From NCBI RefSeq assembly GCF_004340785.1, contig NZ_SLXS01000001.1, positions 558,001-622,000 on the forward strand: a DNA stretch of 64,000 bases. The letters are read 5' to 3'. This DNA is from Tumebacillus sp. BK434 (GTDB lineage Bacteria > Bacillota > Bacilli > Tumebacillales > Tumebacillaceae). The translations under genes were made by a program, and so were the position numbers. Shown here one piece after another: positions 1-7,877 of the stretch. Position 1 is the stretch's first letter. The number at the start of each line of letters is the position of its first letter. Below the pieces are notes generated by a model. That model searched no databases. It was not told the origin of the DNA and saw nothing but the letters and a program-made list of their open reading frames with translations.

Positions 1-1
1 C

Positions 2-337
2 TCGAACTACGGCGCGCTGCACATCCACGTCTCCGCACCGGGCGGCGACTACGGTCCGCTCTGGGCACCGGGTCTCGATCCGGCGCTGCGTGACGGCAAT
101 GCGCGCACCTTGTCCACCTACATGGGCGGCGGCTATGCGTGGATGATCGGCACCTCGATGGCTTCCCCGAAAGCGGCAGCCGTCGCCGGCGTGGTCATCG
201 CCAAAGCGGGCAAAGACAAGCTGACCCCGGCGCAGGTCAAATTGCAAGTCATGGGGACTGCGACCGATATTCAGGATGCCGGGTTCGACAAGTACTCCGG
301 ATTTGGTCTGGTCAACGCGAAGAAAGCTCTGAAATAA
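2..337 (+). CDS. Subtilisin-like (S8) serine protease, C-terminal part only
   Basis: The reading frame is open from the window edge to a TAA at 335-337; the N-terminus lies outside the window. The motif GTSMASP contains the catalytic serine of the S8 family. It is followed by the usual closing region (TPAQVKLQVMGTATD, then SGFGLVNAKKAL), so the protein ends normally right after the peptidase domain. The catalytic Asp and His cannot be seen here. The family is typically secreted. A strong hairpin terminator follows directly, so this gene is probably not co-transcribed with its right-hand neighbour. Two further S8 proteases occur at 29268-31652, so this protease type is abundant in the region. 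Confidence 0.9.
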   Translation, partial: SNYGALHIHVSAPGGDYGPLWAPGLDPALRDGNARTLSTYMGGGYAWMIGTSMASPKAAAVAGVVIAKAGKDKLTPAQVKLQVMGTATDIQDAGFDKYSGFGLVNAKKALK

Positions 338-344
338 CGGCAGG

Positions 345-380
345 AGGCACGCTTCAAGCAGAAGCGTGCCTTTTGTTTGT
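345..380 (+). terminator. Intrinsic terminator after the S8 protease gene
   Basis: An 11-bp perfect stem (345-355 with 361-371, loop AAGCA) is followed by a T-rich stretch. It sits 7 bases after the stop codon. Confidence 0.85.
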
Positions 381-447
381 TGCAGGAAATGAGCGGCGGG
401 GCAAGAATAGGTTCAGGGCGGATCTCAGATGGAAATGAGGGAACTTG

Positions 448-1074
448 GTGGAAGACATTCGCAACATTTATTGTGTAGGGCGCAATTATCGTTTGCACGC
501 GGCTGAACTTGGCAATGAAGTGCCGAAGTCGCCGTTTTTGTTTTCCAAGCCGACGCATGCGCAGGTCGCAGCGGACGGCGGGGAGATCGTGCTGCCGGCC
601 GGGCAGGGCGAGATTCACCATGAGCTGGAACTGGTCGTGCAGGTGAGCCGGCCGTTCGAGCCTGGCATGAAGGTGGATGACGCGGTGGGCTCGTTTGCGC
701 TGGGGCTGGATCTGACCTTGCGCGACGTGCAGTCCGAGCTGAAGCAAAAAGGCCACCCGTGGCTGCGGGCAAAAGGGTTTAAGAACTCGGCGGTGCTGAC
801 CGCCTCCCGTCCTTTCCCGGGCGTGGAAGCTGCCTTGCAGACCGAGTTTTACATGCTGAAAAACGGCGTGGAAGTCCAGCGCGGCAACATCGGTGACATG
901 GTGTTCGACCTGCAGGCGCTGTTTGATTTTACCGCTGAGCATTTCGGTCTCAGCACCGGCGACATTCTCTTTACCGGCACCCCGGCCGGTGTCGGTCCAT
1001 TGGCGGACGGCGACCTGCTGGAGCTGTTTTGGGGCGGGGAACGACTGGGCAGCTGCGCGATTCGGCTGCGTTAG
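448..1074 (+). CDS. Fumarylacetoacetate hydrolase (FAH) family protein
   Basis: A short protein of about 208 residues, the size of the minimal FAH fold. Members hydrolyse, decarboxylate or isomerise acylpyruvate-type compounds using a divalent metal. The expected metal ligands are visible as the two Glu of IHHELELVV and the Asp of GLDLTLRD; the C-terminal signature GTPAGVGP is also present. I chose GTG at 448 because GAGGGA at 437-442 is well spaced from it; a TTG at 445 is an alternative that adds one residue. The gene stands alone between two terminators, so context gives no pathway. The exact substrate cannot be decided from sequence (acylpyruvase, oxaloacetate decarboxylase and hydroxyheptadienedioate isomerase are all possible). 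Confidence 0.88.
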   Translation: MEDIRNIYCVGRNYRLHAAELGNEVPKSPFLFSKPTHAQVAADGGEIVLPAGQGEIHHELELVVQVSRPFEPGMKVDDAVGSFALGLDLTLRDVQSELKQKGHPWLRAKGFKNSAVLTASRPFPGVEAALQTEFYMLKNGVEVQRGNIGDMVFDLQALFDFTAEHFGLSTGDILFTGTPAGVGPLADGDLLELFWGGERLGSCAIRLR

Positions 1075-1087
1075 AGTTTGGAAGGGG

Positions 1088-1123
1088 AATCCCTTGTGCG
1101 CATATGGCACAAGGGATTTTTTT
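1088..1123 (+). terminator. Intrinsic terminator after the FAH gene
   Basis: A perfect 12-bp stem (1088-1099 with 1107-1118), 7-base loop and a T tract to 1123. It isolates the NRPS transcription unit from upstream genes. Confidence 0.9.
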
Positions 1124-1162
1124 ATTAGTCTGTTGTATTAGTTCAGAAATTGGTCTCATCAG

Positions 1163-1192
1163 TTGAATTCAGTGTTTCAAAGACTGTATAAT
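1163..1192 (+). promoter_or_regulatory. Likely sigma-A promoter of the P1-P4 NRPS genes
   Basis: TTGAAT at 1163-1168, an 18-base spacer and a perfect TATAAT at 1187-1192, in an AT-rich gap just after a terminator. The predicted start near 1199 leaves a leader of about 47 bases with a GGGAGGGCTGGAG ribosome-binding region before the ATG at 1246. No operator-like repeat was recognised. Confidence 0.6.
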
Positions 1193-1245
1193 TATAAATA
1201 AATTGAACTTCATTCGGGTTTTGTTTCTCTTCGGGAGGGCTGGAG

Positions 1246-4200
1246 ATGATTGATCATACTTTGGTCGGCTTGCTGCTGCGGCGGGCCGGGGAACAGCCGG
1301 GGTTGGCGGGCTATACGTTTTTGACGGATGACGGCGGGGAAGAGCGGTTGACGTACGCGGCTTTGGACCGCAAGGCGCGGGCGGTGGCCGCTTGGCTGCA
1401 GAACATCGGAGCTGCGGGTGAGCGGGCGCTGCTGTTGTACTCGCCGGGGATCGACTATCTTGCGGCGTTTTTCGGCTGTCTGTATGCGGGCGTGCTGGCG
1501 GTGCCGGCTTATCCGCCGCGACAGAATGGCAATCTGGAGCGGCTGCAGGCTGTGGCAACGGACGCCGACGCCCGCTTCGTGCTGACCACGTCAGGCATCG
1601 CTGCGGCGGTGGAGGAACGGTTTCACGGGGTGACTTGTGTGGTGACTGACGTGCTGAGTGAAGACCTGGCCGAGCTGTGGCTGATGCCGGATGTGGGCCG
1701 GGAGTCGCTGGCCTTTTTGCAGTATACGTCCGGGTCGACCTCGGCGCCGAAGGGCGTGATGTTGTCGCACGGGAACCTGCTGCACAACTTGAGCCTGATC
1801 GAGCAGCGCTTTGGCACGACAAAAGACAGCCGGGGCGTGGTCTGGCTGCCTCCTTATCATGACATGGGGCTGATCGGCGGGATCTTGAATCCGCTGTATA
1901 CGGGCTACCCGATGTCCCTGATGGCGCCTGTGTCGTTCATTCAGAAACCACTGCGCTGGCTGGAGGCGATCTCCAAGACGGGAGCGACGGTGAGCGGCGG
2001 GCCCAATTTTGCGTATGAGCTGTGTTTACAGAAGATTTCGGAAGCGCAGCGCGGTCTGCTGGACCTGTCGGCTTGGCAAACTGCGTTTTCGGGTGCGGAG
2101 CCGGTGCGGGCGGAGACGCTGGAGCGGTTTGCGGCGTTTTTTGGGTCGGCCGGCTTTCGGAAGGAAGCGTTTTTCCCGTGCTACGGTCTGGCGGAAGGGA
2201 CGCTGTTTGTGGCAGGCGGACGCATGGAAGACGCGCCGCGGGTGCGGACGTTTGCTGCTGAGGAACTGGAGCAGAACCGGGCGGTGGAAACGGCGGCCGG
2301 GGACGGCGCGCGGACGCTGGTCAGCAGCGGAACGGTCGGGCTGACGGAGCAGGACGTCTATGTGGCCGACCCGGAGACGGGCGAGCGCTGTGCGGACGGG
2401 GCGGTCGGCGAGATCTGCGTGCAGGGTGCGAGCGTGGCGCAGGGCTATTGGCAACAGGATGACTTGACGCAGGCGGCGTTTGGCGGCGGTGTGCTGCGGA
2501 CGGGAGACCTGGGGTTTGTGCTGAACGGGGAGCTGTTTGTCACCGGGCGATTGAAGGATTTGATCATCATTCGCGGGCGGAACTACTACCCGCAGGATGT
2601 CGAGTTTGCGGTGCAGGAGAGCCATCCGGCGGTGTGCAACCCGAACGGAGCAGCATTTTCGGTCGACGTGCAAGGAGAAGAGCGGCTGGTCGTCGTGCAG
2701 GAGATCGAGCGGGGGCACCGCAAAGGCGACCCGACGGCAGTGATCGCCGCGATCCGCCAACAGGTGGCGGCGGAGTACCAGTTGCAGGTGTATGGAGTGG
2801 TGCTGCTCCGTCCGGCGAGCATTCCCAAGACGTCAAGCGGAAAAGTGCAAAGGCACCAGTGCAAGCAGCGCTTCCTGGCCGGGACGCTGGAAGCGGTGGC
2901 AAGTTCGGTGCTGGATGGCGGAGTGATGGACAGTCGTTTTCATGAGGCAGGTCTGCCGATCGAAGGGTTTGCAGAGGGCACTGGGACGGCTGGAACGGCA
3001 GGAATGGCTGGGAGTTCGAAACGCAGTGTTGAAAACGCTGTTTCTCCTGTTGAGTTGGATCGGGAAGCACTACTGGGGTTGCCGTCTGCAGAGCGGTATG
3101 GGGCGCTGGTGATGTGGTTGCTGGCGGAAACTCGGAAGGCTGCCGGGGGCATGGCGGTCACGGCGGAGCAGGCGTTTGGTGCTCTGGGTTTTGACTCGCT
3201 GATGGCTGTGGAGCTGAAGCACACCTTGGCAGAGAAGTTCGGCGTGGAGGTCGAACTGGGGAGCTTGCTGGATGGCGAGACGGTAGCAGGATTGGCCGGG
3301 AAGGTGCTGCGGCAGGTGGAAGCGGCGGCTGAGACGGCACCGGTTGTGCAAGATGCGTTGCCCGCTGCCAAGCGAGAGGAGTACCCGCTGACGTATGGGC
3401 AGCGGGCGATGTGGTTTTTGCAACGGCTCGATCCGGGCAATGCGGCGTACAACGTGGCGCGGGCGGTGCGGATTCGCAGCGCGGTCAACTTGCAGGCCCT
3501 GCAGGACGCATTTAATGAATTGGTGAAACGTCATGCCGTCCTGCGCACGGTGTGCACGCTGGCAGACGGTGTGCCGGTGCAGCGCGTAACAGATGAGAAC
3601 CGCCCCGTCCTCTCAGTGCAGGACGCAGCGGCGTGGAGTGGCTTGGAACTTGCGGAAGTCGTCAGCGAAGCGGCGAACCGGCCGTTCGACCTGGAACACG
3701 GGCCGCTGCTGCGCGCGACCTTGTTCGCCCGTGGGGCGGAGGAAAGCGTGCTGCTGCTGACCCTGCATCACCTCGTCATCGACTTCTGGTCGCTGGAAGT
3801 GATGATGGAGGAACTGTGGACGGTGTACGAAGCAGAAGTTCATCGCCTCCCGCACCTTTTGGAGCAGCCAGTTGCAGAGTACGCAGATTATGTGAACTGG
3901 CAGCAAAAATTCCTCGGCGGCCCGCGCGGTGAACAACTGCTCTCCTATTGGAAGCAACGGCTGGCCGGAGCAGCTGCGGTGCTGCAACTGCCGACCGATC
4001 ATCCCCGTCCGGCGATACAGACCTATCGCGGCACCTCGCTGCGCTTTGAGCTGCCGGCAACGCTTAGCGAACGGGTGAAACGGCTGGCGCAGGAGCAGGG
4101 CGTGACGCTGTTCACGCTGCTGTTGACCGCCTACCAGGTTCTGCTTCACCGCTACAGCGGGCAGGAGGACATTCTGGTCGGCTCGCCGATGGCGGGGCGG

Positions 4201-7200
4201 AGCAACGGGCAGTTCGCCAAGACGGTCGGCTATTTCGCCAACCCGGTCGTGCTCCGTGCGCAACTGACCGGGGAGATGCGCTTTGCCGAGCTGCTCTCGC
4301 AAGGCAAACGCACGGTGCTGCAGGCGCTCGATCACCAAGCCTACCCGTTTGCTCTGCTCGTGGAACAGCTCCAACCGCCGCGCGACCCGAGCTGCTCGCC
4401 CTTGTTCCAAGTGACCTTCGCGCTGCAGAAATCGCATGTCCTCGGCGACGACGGCGTCGCTGCGCTGTCGATCGGCCAGTCCGGCGCAGAAGTGCAGGCG
4501 GGCGGTCTATTGCTGGAATCGATGGAGATCCCGCAAGCGTTCGTCCAGTTTGACCTCGCGCTCGCTGTCGCCGAGGTGGAGGGCAAGCTGAGCGGGACGT
4601 TCGAATACAACGCCGACCTGTTCGCAGCGTCGACGATCGAGCGCATGGCCGGGCACTTTGAAACGCTGCTCGCCGGCATCGTCCGCGACGCAGATCAAAA
4701 AGTCGCCGAGCTGCCGCTGCTCACCGAAGCGGAACGCCGGCAACTGCTCGTCGAATGGAACGCAACGGAGACCGCAGTGAACACGGGGCTCTGCATGCAT
4801 CAGCTCTTTGAAGCGCAAGCCGCCCTTGCTCCCGACCGGACAGCCGTCGTGTTCGAAGCGGACAGCATCTCGTACGGCGAACTGAACCGCCGCGCCAATC
4901 TCGCCGCGCATCATCTGCGCACGAAGGGCGTCGGCCCGGACGTATTGGTCGGGATCTGCATGGAGCGCTCGCTGGAGATGATGATCGGTCTGCTTGCGAT
5001 CCTGAAAGCAGGCGGTGCGTACGTTCCGCTCGACCCGACCTACCCGCAGGAGCGTCTCGCTTTCCTTTTGACAGACGCGCAAGTCCCCGTGCTGTTGACA
5101 CAGGAGCGTTTGCTCGATCGCCTGCCCGGGGGTTCGGCCGCGGTTCTCGCGCTCGATGCCTGGCTGCGAACGGCACAGGGGGACGATTCCAATCTGTCTA
5201 GCGGCGTCACCTCAGCAAACACCGCCTATGCGATCTACACCTCCGGAACGACCGGTCAGCCCAAAGGCGTGCTGGTCGAGCATCGCAACGCCGTGAACTT
5301 TTTTGCCGGAATGGATCAGCGCATCGGCTGCGCGGCGGAGGACACGCTGCTCGCCGTCACGTCGATCTGTTTTGACATCTCTGTGCTCGAGCTGTTCTGG
5401 ACGCTCGCCCGCGGCGCGAAAGTCGTGCTGCTCTCCGAAGCGGAAGCGGGCGGAGGCTTGGCCCGGGGGCAGAGGCAGCCAGGGAACGGGATGGATTTCT
5501 CCCTGTTCTATTTTGCCAACGACGAAGAGAACGCGACGGACGACAAATACCGCCTGCTGCTCGACGGGGCGAAATATGCAGATGCCAACGGGTTCAAAGC
5601 GGTCTGGACGCCGGAGCGCCATTTCCATCAGTTTGGCGGGCTGTACCCGAGCCCGGCGGTGATGAGTTCGGCGCTGGCGATGGTGACCGAGCGCGTTGAG
5701 CTGCGCGCCGGCAGCGTCGTCTTGCCGCTGCACCACCCGATCCGCGTGGCGGAGGAGTGGTCGGTGATCGACAACCTGTCCAAAGGGCGGGTCTCGCTGT
5801 CGTTTGCGTCCGGCTGGCATGCGGATGACTTCGTGTTTGCGCCGGAGAACTACCCGGCGCGTACAGACGTGATGTTCGACAACATCGAGCTGGTCAAAAA
5901 ACTCTGGCGCGGTGAAACGCACACTTTCACCGGCGGCGCAGGCAACGAGGTGAAGGTGAAAATCCTGCCCCGCCCGGTGCAACCGGAACTGCCGGTCTGG
6001 ATCACCAGCGGCGGGAACAAGGAGACGTTCATCCGCGCCGGACAGATCGGAGCGAACGTGTTGACGCACCTGCTCGGGCAGACGGTGGCAGAGGTCGCCG
6101 AGAAGATTCAGCTCTACCGTGAAGCACGCGCCCAACACGGACACGATCCGCAGTCTGGCCGCGTAGCTTTGATGCTGCATACGTTTGTCGGCGACAACAT
6201 GGACATGGTGCGCGAGACAGTGCGCGCCCCGTTCACCGCGTATCTGCGCACGTCGGTCGGGCTGATCGAGAATCTCGTGCGCGCGCTGAATCTCGACATC
6301 AACTTGAAAGACCTGTCGCCGGAAGACATGGACGGGCTGTTGAACATGGCGTTTGACCGCTATTTTGACACCGGGTCGCTGTTTGGCACGCCAGAGACGT
6401 GCCGCGCGACGGTCGACCGCTTGCAGCAGATCGGAGTAGATGAGATCGCCTGCCTGATCGACTTCGGCATCGCACAGGAAGCGGTGCTAAACGGGCTGGA
6501 AGCCCTGAACGGCCTGCGCGCCGCCTGCCTGGCGCACGGCGGAGGAGAGCAGACCGGCGACTACTCGATCGCGGCGCAGGCCAAGGCGCACGGGGCGACG
6601 ATGATGCAGTGCACGCCGTCCCTGATGCGCATCCTGACGGCCGACTCCAGCAATGTGGCGAGCCTGCAAGGCTTGCAGAAGCTGCTGCTCGGCGGAGAAG
6701 CGTTGCCGCCTGCGCAGGCAGCCGCGCTGCGGGCGGCCTTGCCGGCCAAGTTGGTCAACCTGTACGGGCCGACGGAAGCGACGGTGTGGGCGACGACCCA
6801 TGAGGTGCAGGCCGGAGCGCAGACGGTGCCGATCGGCAAGCCGTTTGCCAACATGCAGGCGTACGTGCTGGACGGAGCTCTGCAGCCGGTGCCTGCAGGC
6901 TTGCCGGGCGAATTGTTCATCGGCGGCGCGGGCGTGGCGCGGGGCTACCTGCGCCGCGACCAGCTGACGGCGGAGAGCTTCGTGCCGAATCCGTTTGGCC
7001 CAGGTCGGCTGTATCGCACCGGCGACCTCGCGACATGGTCGCAAGCAGGCGAGCTGCTTTTCCTCGGCCGGATCGACCATCAGGTCAAAGTGCGCGGCTT
7101 CCGCATCGAGCTCGGCGAGATCGAAGCAGCGCTGGAACAGCTGGCCGGGGTGCAGGAAGCGGTCGTCACGGCGCGTGAGGACGCAGCAGGCGAGAAATAC

Positions 7201-7749
7201 ATCGCAGCTTATGTCGTCAAAGCGGAGGCAGCAGCGCTGACAGCAAAAGACCTGCAAGACGCGCTTGCCGCACGGCTCCCGGCCTACATGGTGCCTGCTT
7301 CATTGATGTTCCTCGACGCGATGCCGCTCACGCCAAACGGCAAAGTTGACCGCAAAGCGCTGCCGAATCCGGTGCAGGAGCGCGCGCAGCTGCAGGCGGT
7401 CTACGCGGCGCCGCAGTCGAAGTTGGAGCAAACGCTGTCACAGATCTGGCAGGACGTGCTGCGCATCGACCGCGTTGGCGTGCACGACAACTTTTTTGAA
7501 CTGGGCGGACACTCGATCCTCGCCGTGCAGGTGCATGGCCAGATCAAGGCACAGCTCGGCGCCGACCTGCCGATCGTCCAGCTCTTCCAGTACCCGACGA
7601 TCGCGGGGCTGGCCAAATACTTGAATGAAACGGACAGCGGTGAGCAAGACCAGGCTCTCGTCCAAAAAGGGCTCGGGCGCGCCGAAAGCCGCCGCGAGTC
7701 GTTGAAACAGCGCAGCGCCGCACGGGCCACTACGCGGACGCGGCGATAA
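1246..7749 (+). CDS. NRPS P1: FAAL-ACP-C-A(Gly, embedded monooxygenase)-T, lipoinitiation protein
   Basis: 2167 residues. A fatty acyl-AMP ligase occupies about 10-560 (TSGSTSAPKG near 160, WLPPYHDMGL) and should load a fatty acid onto the ACP (GFDSLMA near 650). A condensation domain follows (about 713-1150, HHLVIDFWS near 841). The adenylation domain starts near 1182 (TSGTTGQPKG near 1331, FDISVLELF near 1373) and is interrupted at about 1415-1765 by a luciferase-like, FMN-dependent monooxygenase domain (NGMDFSLFYF, TPERHFHQFGG, ASGWHADDF). It resumes before LYGPTEATV (1838) and ends at NGKVDRK (2030). A carrier domain has its serine near 2088. The pocket code reads DILQLGLVWK, close to the remembered glycine code DILQLGLIWK. 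The protein ends in an arginine-rich tail and has no C-terminal C domain. It is the first gene of the unit. The domain calls are firm; the role of the oxygenase is inference. Confidence 0.93.
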   Translation: MIDHTLVGLLLRRAGEQPGLAGYTFLTDDGGEERLTYAALDRKARAVAAWLQNIGAAGERALLLYSPGIDYLAAFFGCLYAGVLAVPAYPPRQNGNLERLQAVATDADARFVLTTSGIAAAVEERFHGVTCVVTDVLSEDLAELWLMPDVGRESLAFLQYTSGSTSAPKGVMLSHGNLLHNLSLIEQRFGTTKDSRGVVWLPPYHDMGLIGGILNPLYTGYPMSLMAPVSFIQKPLRWLEAISKTGATVSGGPNFAYELCLQKISEAQRGLLDLSAWQTAFSGAEPVRAETLERFAAFFGSAGFRKEAFFPCYGLAEGTLFVAGGRMEDAPRVRTFAAEELEQNRAVETAAGDGARTLVSSGTVGLTEQDVYVADPETGERCADGAVGEICVQGASVAQGYWQQDDLTQAAFGGGVLRTGDLGFVLNGELFVTGRLKDLIIIRGRNYYPQDVEFAVQESHPAVCNPNGAAFSVDVQGEERLVVVQEIERGHRKGDPTAVIAAIRQQVAAEYQLQVYGVVLLRPASIPKTSSGKVQRHQCKQRFLAGTLEAVASSVLDGGVMDSRFHEAGLPIEGFAEGTGTAGTAGMAGSSKRSVENAVSPVELDREALLGLPSAERYGALVMWLLAETRKAAGGMAVTAEQAFGALGFDSLMAVELKHTLAEKFGVEVELGSLLDGETVAGLAGKVLRQVEAAAETAPVVQDALPAAKREEYPLTYGQRAMWFLQRLDPGNAAYNVARAVRIRSAVNLQALQDAFNELVKRHAVLRTVCTLADGVPVQRVTDENRPVLSVQDAAAWSGLELAEVVSEAANRPFDLEHGPLLRATLFARGAEESVLLLTLHHLVIDFWSLEVMMEELWTVYEAEVHRLPHLLEQPVAEYADYVNWQQKFLGGPRGEQLLSYWKQRLAGAAAVLQLPTDHPRPAIQTYRGTSLRFELPATLSERVKRLAQEQGVTLFTLLLTAYQVLLHRYSGQEDILVGSPMAGRSNGQFAKTVGYFANPVVLRAQLTGEMRFAELLSQGKRTVLQALDHQAYPFALLVEQLQPPRDPSCSPLFQVTFALQKSHVLGDDGVAALSIGQSGAEVQAGGLLLESMEIPQAFVQFDLALAVAEVEGKLSGTFEYNADLFAASTIERMAGHFETLLAGIVRDADQKVAELPLLTEAERRQLLVEWNATETAVNTGLCMHQLFEAQAALAPDRTAVVFEADSISYGELNRRANLAAHHLRTKGVGPDVLVGICMERSLEMMIGLLAILKAGGAYVPLDPTYPQERLAFLLTDAQVPVLLTQERLLDRLPGGSAAVLALDAWLRTAQGDDSNLSSGVTSANTAYAIYTSGTTGQPKGVLVEHRNAVNFFAGMDQRIGCAAEDTLLAVTSICFDISVLELFWTLARGAKVVLLSEAEAGGGLARGQRQPGNGMDFSLFYFANDEENATDDKYRLLLDGAKYADANGFKAVWTPERHFHQFGGLYPSPAVMSSALAMVTERVELRAGSVVLPLHHPIRVAEEWSVIDNLSKGRVSLSFASGWHADDFVFAPENYPARTDVMFDNIELVKKLWRGETHTFTGGAGNEVKVKILPRPVQPELPVWITSGGNKETFIRAGQIGANVLTHLLGQTVAEVAEKIQLYREARAQHGHDPQSGRVALMLHTFVGDNMDMVRETVRAPFTAYLRTSVGLIENLVRALNLDINLKDLSPEDMDGLLNMAFDRYFDTGSLFGTPETCRATVDRLQQIGVDEIACLIDFGIAQEAVLNGLEALNGLRAACLAHGGGEQTGDYSIAAQAKAHGATMMQCTPSLMRILTADSSNVASLQGLQKLLLGGEALPPAQAAALRAALPAKLVNLYGPTEATVWATTHEVQAGAQTVPIGKPFANMQAYVLDGALQPVPAGLPGELFIGGAGVARGYLRRDQLTAESFVPNPFGPGRLYRTGDLATWSQAGELLFLGRIDHQVKVRGFRIELGEIEAALEQLAGVQEAVVTAREDAAGEKYIAAYVVKAEAAALTAKDLQDALAARLPAYMVPASLMFLDAMPLTPNGKVDRKALPNPVQERAQLQAVYAAPQSKLEQTLSQIWQDVLRIDRVGVHDNFFELGGHSILAVQVHGQIKAQLGADLPIVQLFQYPTIAGLAKYLNETDSGEQDQALVQKGLGRAESRRESLKQRSAARATTRTRR

Positions 7750-7877
7750 TGACACGCTGCCCGTTTCCGCAGGAGACGGCAAAGAAGGATCTGCGTCCAT
7801 CTGAACCGATGCTGGGGTTGGCACAAGACCCGGAGCAGCGTCTGCCATGACGAGCTTTTCCAGGAGGAGGAAACGAT

